A stretch of 34,870 nt of DNA from a virus. Positions 1 through 6,400 of this stretch are shown here, one piece after another. The stretch's first letter is position 1; each line of letters starts with the position of its first letter. Under the pieces are notes generated by a model that was given only the letters and a program-made list of their open reading frames with translations, was not told where the DNA came from and made no database searches. The position numbers and the translations under genes are program-made. Location: positions 1 to 34,870 of the IMG/VR virus record IMGVR_UViG_3300042914_003884; one strand, 5' to 3'.

Positions 1-126
1 TTGGGAACAATCTGACCGATGCAGACCCGAATGGAGTCAAAGGAGGGGACGGAGGAGACGGTGGCGTCGGATTCCTACTTCTGATGCTCCGCAAATAGCC
101 ATGCAACAGGTCTCCAACAACCTCCT
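1..126. repeat. Terminal direct repeat, copy 1 (identical to 33928-34053)
   Basis: Bases 1-126 match 33928-34053 without a difference. The first mismatch is at 127 (C, against T at 34054). The repeat begins at the very first base of the window and covers the last 32 codons of one tail gene plus the first codons of the next. After base 126 the two copies stay homologous but diverge progressively. An exact repeat of this length starting at the contig edge is typical of a circular or branched assembly path, but a genuine tandem duplication cannot be excluded from sequence alone. Confidence 0.95.
3..98 (+). CDS. 3' end of a glycine-rich tail protein (partial)
   Basis: This open frame enters from the window edge and ends at TAG 96-98. 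It encodes the same final residues as the tail gene at 32589-34025, including DADPNGVKGGDGGDGG and the hydrophobic end GFLLLMLRK. If the genome is circular this is simply the end of that gene seen twice. If not, it is the end of a second copy. It lies two bases upstream of the next tail gene, so the two are co-transcribed. Confidence 0.8.
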   Translation, partial: GNNLTDADPNGVKGGDGGDGGVGFLLLMLRK

Positions 127-1111
127 CGGTCAGGCGACCACAGTCGGCAAGCAGCTTTTGAGCGCAGCCGACGCGACCGCCGCAAAGGCCGCGCTCAATC
201 TCGCAACGGTGGCCACCTCGGGCAGTTACAACGACCTAGCGGACAAACCAACCGGAGGAGGGACGCCGCCACAAATCAATCTCTACACCCTCGCAACTCA
301 CCCGTCCGGCACGGCAACTTGGACAAAGCCAACAGGAGCAAAATCCGTAAACGTGCAGATGTTCGCTGGAGGAGGTGGAGGAGGATCTGGCAGAAAAGAC
401 CCATCGACAACCGTTGTTCATTGCGGAGGTGGAGGAGGTGGAGGAGGAAGCTACCTCAACGTCACAATCCCTGCCGATTCTCTAGGAGCATCGGTTCCTG
501 TTGTGATCGGCGCAGGAGGGGCAGGAGGGGCAGGAAAAACAGTAACCGCAAACGGAGACACAGGCTCCCCGGGTGGGAGTTCATCTTTCGACGGCATCAT
601 CGCGACGGGAGGAGCAGGCGGGGTTGGTGGCAGCATCACTCTAGGAAGCGGAGGCGCCGCCGCGCTCAACTCAAATGTCGGCGGGAGCGCCGCGACAAAT
701 GGAGGAGCAGGCGCAGTGGGAGCGCCAACCGCGGTAAACGTGGCGTGGCAATACGGCGGAGCCGGTGGAGGCGCAGGAGGCGGAATCTCAAACTTAAGCG
801 CACCGTTTTTCGGTGGGGCAGGTGGACGAAGCAACGCTCTAGGACTTACCGGAGGATCAGGCGGTAACACCACCACAGCCATTTCCGGTGGCGCAGGGAA
901 CGCCAACCCTTCAGCGATCGTCGGACTTTTAGCGTCCGGTTCCGGTGGAGGTGGAGGTGGCGCTCAGTTAGCCGCAGCAGGAGGAAACGGCGGAGCAGGT
1001 GGATTTCCAGCAGCAGGAGGAGGAGGAGGAGGAGCAACGCAAACTGGCGCTCAGTCCGGAGACGGAGGAAACGGAGCCGACGGCCTGGTTATCATCACAA
1101 CCTATTTTTAA
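101..1111 (+). CDS. Glycine-rich tail fibre / adhesin protein
   Basis: The product is 336 aa. Residues 1-52 form an attachment-type module with an alanine-rich helix and the motif [12 protein letters not shown], which is common in phage tail fibres. Residues 55-85 are a short Thr/Ser-rich linker. From about residue 88 to the end the chain is dominated by runs of glycine broken by Asn, Ala and hydrophobics, and it closes with DGLVIITTYF. This matches the glycine-rich domain of phage tail tips, and polyglycine-helix receptor-binding heads are known in phage S16 adhesin. It is homologous over its length to the partial gene at 34028, and its N-terminus to 31758-32576. An (AGG)6 tract at 1015-1032 lies inside a glycine run, where slippage would change glycine number without a frameshift. 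Tail role is firm; receptor binding is inferred. Confidence 0.85.
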   Translation: MQQVSNNLLGQATTVGKQLLSAADATAAKAALNLATVATSGSYNDLADKPTGGGTPPQINLYTLATHPSGTATWTKPTGAKSVNVQMFAGGGGGGSGRKDPSTTVVHCGGGGGGGGSYLNVTIPADSLGASVPVVIGAGGAGGAGKTVTANGDTGSPGGSSSFDGIIATGGAGGVGGSITLGSGGAAALNSNVGGSAATNGGAGAVGAPTAVNVAWQYGGAGGGAGGGISNLSAPFFGGAGGRSNALGLTGGSGGNTTTAISGGAGNANPSAIVGLLASGSGGGGGGAQLAAAGGNGGAGGFPAAGGGGGGATQTGAQSGDGGNGADGLVIITTYF

Positions 1112-1115
1112 ACCC

Positions 1116-1280
1116 ATGAAATACATAATCGCCCGCCTTTTTGAACCCTCGACCTGGAGAGGAATCGTTTCGCTTTTGACCCTCTGCGGACTCAAAATCG
1201 CACCCGACCAAGCCGACGCCGTGCTAACCGCCGGAGTCTCTCTCTACTCAGCCATCAACATTTTCCGTCGCGAAAAATGA
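1116..1280 (+). CDS. Small membrane protein, candidate holin
   Basis: The product is 54 aa starting at ATG 1116. An upstream in-frame start at 999 lies inside the tail gene and would add an unnatural Glu-rich leader. Two hydrophobic stretches (around residues 15-27 and 34-50) are separated by a short charged loop, and the C-terminus is basic (FRREK). This layout, and its position directly before a one-membrane-segment protein and an endolysin, suit a small two-segment holin that would permeabilise the inner membrane. The stop overlaps the next ATG by four bases (ATGA), implying coupled translation. No specific family is recognised, so the function rests on context. Confidence 0.6.
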   Translation: MKYIIARLFEPSTWRGIVSLLTLCGLKIAPDQADAVLTAGVSLYSAINIFRREK

Positions 1281-1525
1281 CCATCGCCGCCGCTGACATC
1301 CTCGACATTGTCGCCGCCCAAGGCCCAGTCGCCGCCGTACTCGCCGCCGGCCTTGTGTGGTTGGCGCGACGGTTGAACGAGTCGGAAGCCAAAGCCGACC
1401 AACGCCTAAACGCGATGGAATCAAACCACGACCGCCGCATCGACGCCGTTGAACGTCGCGCAGCCGCGTGTGAGGAAGACCGCGCACGCCTTTGGGGCAA
1501 ACTCGCCGAGCTTTTCGAGAAATGA
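1277..1525 (+). CDS. One-TM coiled-coil protein, candidate spanin or second holin
   Basis: The 82 aa product has a single hydrophobic segment at about residues 9-30 (IVAAQGPVAAVLAAGLVWLA), then a highly charged helix rich in Glu, Arg and Ala with heptad character to the end. N-terminal anchor plus periplasmic or cytoplasmic coiled coil is the layout of inner-membrane spanins and of some single-segment holins. It sits between the candidate holin and the muramidase, overlapping both by four bases (ATGA at each end), so the three form one tightly coupled lysis cassette. No separate outer-membrane lipoprotein partner is visible. Confidence 0.65.
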   Translation: MTIAAADILDIVAAQGPVAAVLAAGLVWLARRLNESEAKADQRLNAMESNHDRRIDAVERRAAACEEDRARLWGKLAELFEK

Positions 1526-2133
1526 CGCTCTCCCCCGAAGGCCGGAAGCTTCTCCTCGATTTCGAAGTCGGGGGCGGTGAACCATACTACCGCAAATTTC
1601 TCCGGTTTCCGACTTGGCCAGGCGAAGCCTCCGGCGTCACGATCGGTATCGGTTTCGACCTCGGATTCAACACCGCGCCGCAGTTCGCGGAAGCTTGGCA
1701 ACGGATTCTTGCCGACGACAATTTCGCGACCCTCTCGCGCAGTCTCGGAATCACCGGCGCAAAAGCCCGCCACCTACTGGCCAACGATGAGCAACTCCGC
1801 GACGTTGAAATCCCGTGGGAAAAGGCCGTCGACGTTTTCGAGCGGATCACCGTCCCGCGCTTCTACATCGCCGCACTCCGCATCTACCCTCAACTCCTCA
1901 ACCTTCCAGACGCCGCACGCGATGCCCTGGTGTCGCTCGTTTTTAACCGAGGAACAGCACTCGCCGGAGACCGACGCGCCGAGATGGTAGGCATTCAAAA
2001 TGCACTCCGCGACGGTCGCGTTTACGACATTCCCGCGTTGCTTCGCTCCATGAAACGCCTGTGGCCAAACACTTTAGGATTGCAACGCCGCAGAGACGCC
2101 GAAGCCGCACTCTTCGAGAAGGCGATTGCATAA
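1522..2133 (+). CDS. Endolysin, T4-lysozyme-like muramidase
   Basis: The 203 aa protein starts at ATG 1522, which overlaps the preceding stop; starts further upstream would lie inside the previous gene. Near the N-terminus the pattern Glu15 in DFEVGGGE, then WPGEASGVTIGIGFDLG with Thr40 and Asp46, matches the catalytic Glu / Asp / Thr layout of T4-type and pesticin-like muramidases. These cleave the N-acetylmuramic acid to N-acetylglucosamine bond of peptidoglycan. A later VFNRG motif also fits the family. I see no signal peptide, so export to the wall would depend on the holin upstream. It is the last gene of the lysis cassette and is followed by a hairpin and a long non-coding region. Confidence 0.85.
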   Translation: MTLSPEGRKLLLDFEVGGGEPYYRKFLRFPTWPGEASGVTIGIGFDLGFNTAPQFAEAWQRILADDNFATLSRSLGITGAKARHLLANDEQLRDVEIPWEKAVDVFERITVPRFYIAALRIYPQLLNLPDAARDALVSLVFNRGTALAGDRRAEMVGIQNALRDGRVYDIPALLRSMKRLWPNTLGLQRRRDAEAALFEKAIA

Positions 2134-2509
2134 ACGCCGCATTCGCAACGGTTTCCGGAGCGCATCACAAACCGTTCTCCTTGTAGCATTTGCGTTGTCA
2201 GCGTAAACCTCGCTTTCCTAACGGTTTCCGCTTGTCGCTTGCAAACGCTTAGATTCAAGCCGTTTACAGATTAACCACCCGCCGAAACCTCACTTTCGAC
2301 GGGTGGCCCCCAGACAACGCCGAAGCGCATCTCAAAAAATCTTCGCATTTCGCGATTTATTTTCAACCCTCACCGCAAGTAGCTACTGTCGTGCGGTTTA
2401 CAGAGTGAAGAAAAAGAAAAAAAGATTTGCAGTCTGAAGGGGAATCGTGTTGAATAAAAACCGTCGGGGGCGCGGTAGTCTCCGACGAAACCCCAAACCA
2501 AAGACAACG
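2134..2509. promoter_or_regulatory. Gene-free region between lysis and early genes; candidate early control region
   Basis: No credible gene is visible here. The first part carries three copies of an 8-base element: AACGGTTT at 2147 and 2220 (both extended to AACGGTTTCCG) and its complement AAACCGTT at 2169. GTTTACAG occurs near 2263 and again near 2395. From about 2330 to 2455 the DNA turns A/T-rich, including an A-rich purine tract at 2405-2426. TTTACA at 2396-2401, or TTGCAG near 2426 with TGAATA near 2451, are possible but weak promoter boxes. Because all genes point right and the next block is replication functions, this is the natural place for an early promoter. The repeats could be operator or origin elements. 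Confidence 0.5.
2275..2306 (+). terminator. Strong hairpin after lysis cassette, probable terminator
   Basis: Arms 2275-2287 (CCACCCGCCGAAA) and 2294-2306 (TTTCGACGGGTGG) pair at 12 of 13 positions around a six-base loop. It lies about 140 bases after the endolysin stop and before the early region. No T-run follows, so it would be a weak or assisted intrinsic terminator, or a 3'-end stabilising stem of the late transcript. Confidence 0.55.
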
Positions 2510-2734
2510 ATGAACATCAACTACACCCTCCCCTCCGGTAAAAAAGCTAAAACCGCCCGCGTCCCAGCCCCCTACCGGATCGGGCGCAACGGAACAGGCT
2601 GGATGGAAGCCCCCAGGCCCTCAAAGGTGCCAGGTTATGTTTCCGTCCTCCTCACCGCGACCGGCAAGCGTGGCCAAGACGTCTGGAGTGAGCGAAGGGA
2701 TGTTACCCTCGCGCAAGCCGCCGCCCTCATCTAA
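2510..2734 (+). CDS. Hypothetical early protein
   Basis: I do not recognise this protein. From ATG 2510 it is 74 aa, basic in its first half (GKKAKTARVPAPYRIGRNG) and ending in DVTLAQAAALI. The frame can be extended to GTG 2447, which has AAGGGGA just upstream. That adds an Arg/Lys-rich 21-residue leader and would overlap the candidate promoter, so ATG is preferred with moderate certainty. It is the first gene after the control region and may be a small early regulatory or host-takeover protein, but nothing in the sequence proves it. Confidence 0.55.
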   Translation: MNINYTLPSGKKAKTARVPAPYRIGRNGTGWMEAPRPSKVPGYVSVLLTATGKRGQDVWSERRDVTLAQAAALI

Positions 2735-2761
2735 AACCTACCTCGCGCCGCAGGAATAGAA

Positions 2762-2778
2762 CCGGAGGAGAACTCCGG
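2762..2778 (+). promoter_or_regulatory. Perfect small hairpin enclosing a Shine-Dalgarno-like GGAG
   Basis: CCGGAG (2762-2767) and CTCCGG (2773-2778) pair perfectly around the loop GAGAA. The sequence GGAGGAG, one of the few Shine-Dalgarno-like strings in this genome, is partly locked in the stem, upstream of the small membrane protein gene. It may control translation of that gene, or be fortuitous. Confidence 0.35.
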
Positions 2779-2825
2779 CGGGGCCGATGGGTCCTTCATT
2801 GAACACCTGCGCCGCACCCCAACAC

Positions 2826-2993
2826 ATGACCGATAAACAACTCGCCCCGCTCCTTTTCACCTTCGCCGCCTTCGACGCGGTGGCGATTTCTCAAACCAAC
2901 GAAGTGGCCTTTCAAATCGCACTAGGAATTCTCCTGTTAGTTTCCTACGCGGTAGGTTTTCTGGCCGCGTTCGGCGAACCCGACGACCAATGA
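2826..2993 (+). CDS. Small membrane protein
   Basis: The 55 aa protein from ATG 2826 has two hydrophobic segments, about residues 7-16 (APLLFTFAAF) and 27-46 (ALGILLLVSYAVGFLAAF), and an acidic tail EPDDQ. An in-frame ATG at 2787 would add 13 non-hydrophobic residues including a cysteine; I prefer the shorter form because it begins directly before the charged-then-hydrophobic pattern. The stop overlaps the start of the following zinc-ribbon gene by four bases. Function is unknown. Early-expressed phage membrane peptides often act on host membrane proteins, but that is only a possibility. Confidence 0.55.
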   Translation: MTDKQLAPLLFTFAAFDAVAISQTNEVAFQIALGILLLVSYAVGFLAAFGEPDDQ

Positions 2994-3211
2994 ACACCGA
3001 CCTTCAGCAACTCCTTGCCAAACACGAACACCAAATCGACGCCGCGTTTCGCACCGGCGACAAACTCACAATTGCCAATGCCTACCTCGCCGTCACCATC
3101 GACCCTCCCGCCCCATGCCGCAGATGCGGAAACCCACGCCCCCGTGTGCAGGGACGCCGCCTTTGTTTTCGATGCGGCAAAGCGGAATTTGCTTCCCGTC
3201 GTCGCGGTTGA
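2990..3211 (+). CDS. Small zinc-ribbon protein
   Basis: The 73 aa product has a helical N-terminal half (LQQLLAKHEHQIDAAFRTGD) and two CxxC knuckles, CRRCGNPRPR at about residues 43-46 and CFRCGK at about 59-62, ending in a basic RRRG. Two CxxC pairs spaced by 12 residues are a typical zinc ribbon for binding nucleic acid or protein. ATG 2990 overlaps the previous stop, and the 3' end overlaps the resolvase start by 23 bases. It may support the adjacent recombination genes; no known family name can be given. Confidence 0.65.
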   Translation: MNTDLQQLLAKHEHQIDAAFRTGDKLTIANAYLAVTIDPPAPCRRCGNPRPRVQGRRLCFRCGKAEFASRRRG

Positions 3212-3629
3212 CCCCGGAGTCAACGGGGGAATCGCCTGGTGGGACGTTGACCAAGGGGCGCAAGCCATCCGGATGCCGGAAACCGACGGGGACATTCTCG
3301 CCACCTTCCGCGGACTCCGCCGAGCGGGGGCGCAACGCATCGCGATGGAGCTTCCGGCTAAATGCATCTTCGGCGCCGGACACTCTTCCCTCGCTACCCT
3401 GCACCGAAACGTCGGTTTCCTTCAAGGGGTGGCAATGGCCGAAGGATTCTCTCTCCTTCTTTTCACGCCGCAGAAGTGGCAAGCCAAACTCAGCCTCAAA
3501 AAACGGACCGGAGAGGAACAGCGCCACTGGAAGAACCGGTTGAAGGAGGAAGCCCAGCGCCGATTCCCAACCATTAAGGTCACACTGGCCAACGCCGACG
3601 CCCTCTTGATTCTCGCCTCTCAGCAGTAA
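3189..3629 (+). CDS. RuvC-like Holliday-junction resolvase
   Basis: The product is about 146 aa with an RNase H fold pattern: VVAVDPGVNGGIAWW gives the first acidic residue (Asp8), IAMELP the second (Glu54), and the C-terminal NADALLI the last (Asp137). This is the RuvC-family catalytic layout for cutting branched DNA. The frame is open back to ATG 3015, but residues encoded there are low-complexity Pro/Ser/Thr shadowing the zinc-ribbon gene. TTG 3189, three codons before the first beta-strand, is therefore the likely start, giving a 23-base overlap. It probably resolves recombination or replication junctions before packaging, working with the RecT-like and SSB-like proteins just downstream. 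Confidence 0.75.
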   Translation: MLPVVAVDPGVNGGIAWWDVDQGAQAIRMPETDGDILATFRGLRRAGAQRIAMELPAKCIFGAGHSSLATLHRNVGFLQGVAMAEGFSLLLFTPQKWQAKLSLKKRTGEEQRHWKNRLKEEAQRRFPTIKVTLANADALLILASQQ

Positions 3630-3649
3630 AACCCAGACCAAAAAACCAC

Positions 3650-4462
3650 ATGGAAAACCAAAAACTCGCCCTGTTCGCAGGGATCGCAAACCCAATCGAA
3701 GCCGCACAGCAACTCGGAGAGGCGTTCGCCTCCTCCGGTATGTTCGGATGCTCTCGACCGCAACAAGGAACCGTCCTCGCGATGCAATGCCTCGCCACCG
3801 GGATGAGCCCGTTTGAGCTAACCCAAACCTACCACATCATCGACGGTAAACTGTCGATGAAGGCCGACGCCATGCTTGGCCGGTTTCTCTCAGCCGGAGG
3901 GAAGGCCATCTGGGGAACCCGTACGGCGGAAAAGGTGAGCGCCCGCTTCATCTATCGCGACAACGACCTCGAAATGTCGGTGACAATGCAGGAACTCATC
4001 GCATCCGGGGTGGCCCTCTCCAAAGGCGATCAACTCAAAGACAACTACCGACGCCACCCGCGCCAGATGCTGACCGCCAGACTTATCTCGGAGGCGGTTC
4101 GCCTACTCGCGCCGGAAATCGTCGCCGGTGTCTACACACCCGAGGAAATCGGGGACTTCGCGCTGGAATCAACACCGCCGCCGAAGACGGAACCGGAACC
4201 AAAACCCAAGCCAAAACCAAAGGCACCGCCGACCATCGACGCCGCCGCCGAAATCATCCCCGACGCCGCGCAGCCGGTGGCCGCGGACCCCGAAGATGAG
4301 TGGAAAACCATTCTTGGCGAGCACTACAAACTCGCGCTCGACTTTTTCCACGCGACCGGAGTTCTCAAAGACGCTCAAAAACTCCAACACTTGCCCGACA
4401 CCTACAAAACAGCAACCCGAACCCGCACCGCTGACCTGATCGCCAAACTGACCAAAAAGTAA
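3650..4462 (+). CDS. RecT-like single-strand annealing protein
   Basis: The 270 aa protein carries the hallmarks of phage RecT-type recombinases: ATGMSPFELTQTYHIIDGKL at about residues 49-68, KADAMLGRFLSAGG just after, and the block NYRRHPRQMLTARLISEAVR near 131-150, followed by VAGVYTPEEIGDF. Such proteins anneal complementary strands in recombination-dependent replication. A Lys/Pro/Glu linker at about 183-196 joins a small C-terminal helical domain. No matching exonuclease (RecE or lambda Exo type) is recognisable nearby, so it may act on strands exposed at forks. It lies between a RuvC-like resolvase and an SSB-like protein, which supports the recombination role. Confidence 0.8.
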   Translation: MENQKLALFAGIANPIEAAQQLGEAFASSGMFGCSRPQQGTVLAMQCLATGMSPFELTQTYHIIDGKLSMKADAMLGRFLSAGGKAIWGTRTAEKVSARFIYRDNDLEMSVTMQELIASGVALSKGDQLKDNYRRHPRQMLTARLISEAVRLLAPEIVAGVYTPEEIGDFALESTPPPKTEPEPKPKPKPKAPPTIDAAAEIIPDAAQPVAADPEDEWKTILGEHYKLALDFFHATGVLKDAQKLQHLPDTYKTATRTRTADLIAKLTKK

Positions 4463-4466
4463 CCCT

Positions 4467-4970
4467 ATGTTCAAACCAGACCGCAACGCCCCCACCGCCG
4501 GAGGATACCTAAAGCAAGCCGGAATCTTCGCCGGAACCATCGTCTTCCCGGACGAAATCAAATCGAGCAGCAGAGGCGAAACAATCGTTCGCCTCAAAAT
4601 CGAAACCGACGCCGGCGCCGCGACGGACGACTATATCAACGCGGAAAAGATGTGGTGGAAACTCAACTACCTTTTGGCAGCCGTTGACCCCGACGGAACG
4701 AAAATACCGGTGGCCGATGGGGCTGACCTCGACTTCTCCAAGGAGGGAAACTTCATCGCGTTCCTCCGCCACTTCGACGGGAAAACGCTGAGTTTCGCAC
4801 ATTTCGAGGAGAGCTACACGAAACGCGACGGAACACAGGGGACTTCGTGGAGAGTTCGACCGCTCGACCCACGCAAAAAACCGGCCGAGCAACTCTCAAA
4901 AGCGATTCTCGCCCTTGTCGCCTCGCCGGCGCCGGCAACCCCAGAGGAACCAGACGAAATCCCCTTCTAG
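4467..4970 (+). CDS. SSB-like single-stranded DNA-binding protein
   Basis: The 167 aa protein ends in PEEPDEIPF, the short acidic tail with terminal Pro-Phe that single-stranded DNA-binding proteins use to recruit partner enzymes. The body is beta-rich with aromatic residues (MWWKLNYLL, FIAFLRHFDG, SFAHFEESY) as expected for an OB-fold. A flexible Pro/Ala segment precedes the tail. The body does not obviously resemble classical SSB, so it may belong to a phage-specific OB family. It follows the RecT-like gene by four bases, a common pairing in phage recombination modules. The start has only a short A/C-rich leader (AACCCT). Confidence 0.65.
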   Translation: MFKPDRNAPTAGGYLKQAGIFAGTIVFPDEIKSSSRGETIVRLKIETDAGAATDDYINAEKMWWKLNYLLAAVDPDGTKIPVADGADLDFSKEGNFIAFLRHFDGKTLSFAHFEESYTKRDGTQGTSWRVRPLDPRKKPAEQLSKAILALVASPAPATPEEPDEIPF

Positions 4971-4973
4971 GCC

Positions 4974-5186
4974 ATGCTCACCGACGCCGACCGAGCCGAA
5001 ATACTGGCAATGATTCGAGACGAAATCATTGACGCAGCCCCCCCGAAAGGTGGGGGCGCAGGGGACGGAACCCTGCAACACTACGACCGCAGCCCCGCCG
5101 CCCTCACATTCGAAATCCGCTTTCTACGGCGGGAACTCGAAGCGCTGACCAAACAACTCCACAGCATCCAGACATCCGCAGAATGA
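4974..5186 (+). CDS. Hypothetical protein
   Basis: I do not recognise this 70 aa protein. The first helix (ADRAEILAMIRDEIIDAA) and last helix (FEIRFLRRELEALTKQLHSI) have heptad character, with a glycine-rich hinge PPKGGGAGDG between, which suggests a small oligomerising helical protein. It starts three bases after the SSB-like gene and overlaps the MazG-like gene by four bases. Confidence 0.55.
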   Translation: MLTDADRAEILAMIRDEIIDAAPPKGGGAGDGTLQHYDRSPAALTFEIRFLRRELEALTKQLHSIQTSAE

Positions 5187-5500
5187 ACCCAGACCCGACA
5201 CTAAACGAAGCGCAAGAGATTCTCCGCCAATGGGCCGACGCCCGCGGAATCCTCGCGCACTCCACCCCGCAAGCCCAGGCTCTCAAACTCGTCTCCGAAG
5301 TCGGAGAACTGGCCGACGACCTCGTCAAAGGAAACGACCCAACCGACGCTCTCGGTGACGTTTTCGTTTGCCTCACCCTAACGACGGAATTGCTAGGGAT
5401 TCAACTCAACGACGCCGTCCTCACCGCATGGCATCAGATCAAAGACCGGCAGGGGCGCATGGTCGCCGGAGGCGCATTCGTAAAGGAGGAAACAAAATGA
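5183..5500 (+). CDS. MazG-like nucleotide pyrophosphohydrolase
   Basis: The 105 aa protein has the MazG-type four-helix signature: KLVSEVGELADDL with Glu39 and Glu42, then DPTDALGDVFVCL with Asp55 and Asp59. These acidic residues bind the magnesium ions that hydrolyse nucleoside triphosphates or alarmones to monophosphates. The C-terminal HQIKDRQGRMVAGGAFVKEE is also typical of phage members. In phages such enzymes may clean the nucleotide pool or lower (p)ppGpp. The ATGA overlaps at both ends place it in the early operon. Confidence 0.75.
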   Translation: MNPDPTLNEAQEILRQWADARGILAHSTPQAQALKLVSEVGELADDLVKGNDPTDALGDVFVCLTLTTELLGIQLNDAVLTAWHQIKDRQGRMVAGGAFVKEETK

Positions 5501-5913
5501 GAGAGACCCTTCCCGCCTACCTTCGACGGATGTTCGAAGGACTGAACCTCGCCAACGAACTCCGCGACTGGAACTATTTCGCAGCATTGCAGGAGATGTC
5601 GTTCTCCGCATTCGCCAACGCGGTGGAACAACGAATCGGGACGTTCGCCGAACACCCGCGCCAACTGGCCATCCAACTGTTCGCACGCCGAGCCGTTGAG
5701 TTAACCGGACGAGCAATCCAACACGGACACCAAAACCCAACCGAGTTTCTCGCGATGGTCGCCGAGCTTGAAGACGCCATCACCAACGCGCCTCGACTCG
5801 ACCCCGACAAAATCGAAATCCTCGAAACTAACGAAACCGACCGCCGCCAATGGATCACGCCAGGATGCTGGCTCCCATCCGGACACAGTCTCGCAATCCT
5901 GCCTCACAAATGA
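5497..5913 (+). CDS. Hypothetical protein
   Basis: The 138 aa protein begins at ATG 5497, which overlaps the MazG-like stop and is preceded by AAGGAGGA, one of the few strong Shine-Dalgarno sequences in the window. The sequence is mostly helical (LRRMFEGLNLANELRDW, FAEHPRQLAIQLFARRAVEL) and ends with an odd hydrophobic segment GCWLPSGHSLAILPHK. I recognise no family. The strong ribosome site suggests higher output than its neighbours. Confidence 0.6.
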   Translation: MRETLPAYLRRMFEGLNLANELRDWNYFAALQEMSFSAFANAVEQRIGTFAEHPRQLAIQLFARRAVELTGRAIQHGHQNPTEFLAMVAELEDAITNAPRLDPDKIEILETNETDRRQWITPGCWLPSGHSLAILPHK

Positions 5914-6107
5914 GCACCAAAGACCCACTCGAAATCCTCGAACCTTTGGCGCAACTCGCCGCCAAACAAATCGACGCCGAGAGCCTGGTGATCCTCGCCC
6001 GAAAGCAGGGGGAAACCTTGGTTGTCGCCGAGGGGGACAACTGGCAATCACTCATTCTCCGAGTGGGGGCCGCGCTTCTCAACCAAACCGCCGAAAAAGA
6101 TGCCTAA
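5910..6107 (+). CDS. Hypothetical small protein
   Basis: The product is 65 aa from ATG 5910, overlapping the previous stop (ATGA). The sequence runs LEPLAQLAAKQIDAESLVIL, then a short beta-like stretch GETLVVAEGDN, then a helix WQSLILRVGAALLNQ. No family is recognised. An earlier in-frame ATG at 5850 lies within the previous gene and is unlikely. Confidence 0.5.
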   Translation: MSTKDPLEILEPLAQLAAKQIDAESLVILARKQGETLVVAEGDNWQSLILRVGAALLNQTAEKDA

Positions 6108-6321
6108 AATTTACCTCAAGAGCTTCCTCCAATGGATTCCCGCCGCCGACGAGCTTCCGAAAAGGGACGTCCCCGTCATCGTCGCCGTCACCGCCGGCAA
6201 ACAACGGTTCACCGCCGTCTCTCACCGCATGAGTAGGGGGTGGAGTGGACTCACCGGCTCCGCATCCGTGACACAATGGGCGCACCTTCCAACCCCGCCC
6301 CTCGATCCCAATGAAACCTAA
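6100..6321 (+). CDS. DUF551-type small protein
   Basis: The 73 aa product has the outline of DUF551 phage proteins: QWIPAADELPKRDVPVIVAV near the start and VTQWAHLPTPPLDP near the end, matching the family pattern WIPV..LP...VLV... to VTHWMPLP..P. Such proteins are frequent in early regions of siphoviruses and their function is unknown. Start ATG 6100 overlaps the previous gene by eight bases. Confidence 0.6.
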   Translation: MPKIYLKSFLQWIPAADELPKRDVPVIVAVTAGKQRFTAVSHRMSRGWSGLTGSASVTQWAHLPTPPLDPNET

Positions 6322-6400
6322 GACCATCGCACGCGTTATCGGCTTCGTGTTTTTCGCCCTCATCGCCGCACTCACCGTAGCCACAAACAGAGACAAATGA
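6311..6400 (+). CDS. Tiny single-pass membrane protein
   Basis: A 29-codon gene: basic N-terminus MKPKTIAR, one hydrophobic helix (VIGFVFFALIAALTVA) and a short polar end TNRDK. It overlaps its upstream neighbour by 11 bases and its downstream neighbour by four (ATGA), which supports a real coding gene despite its size. Role unknown. Confidence 0.5.
   Translation: MKPKTIARVIGFVFFALIAALTVATNRDK

Noticed and set aside
319-867. Arg-rich frame inside the glycine-rich fibre gene
   Set aside because: GGA/GGC-rich DNA read in another frame yields Arg/Trp-rich sequence; no ribosome site or family similarity.
451-906. Proline-rich frames on the reverse strand of glycine-rich fibre genes (also around 30951-31250 and 31494-31769)
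   Set aside because: The complement of glycine codons reads as proline; these are compositional mirrors, not genes.
2447-2509. GTG-initiated extension of the first early gene
   Set aside because: It adds an Arg-rich leader overlapping the likely promoter; kept only as an alternative because of the upstream AAGGGGA.
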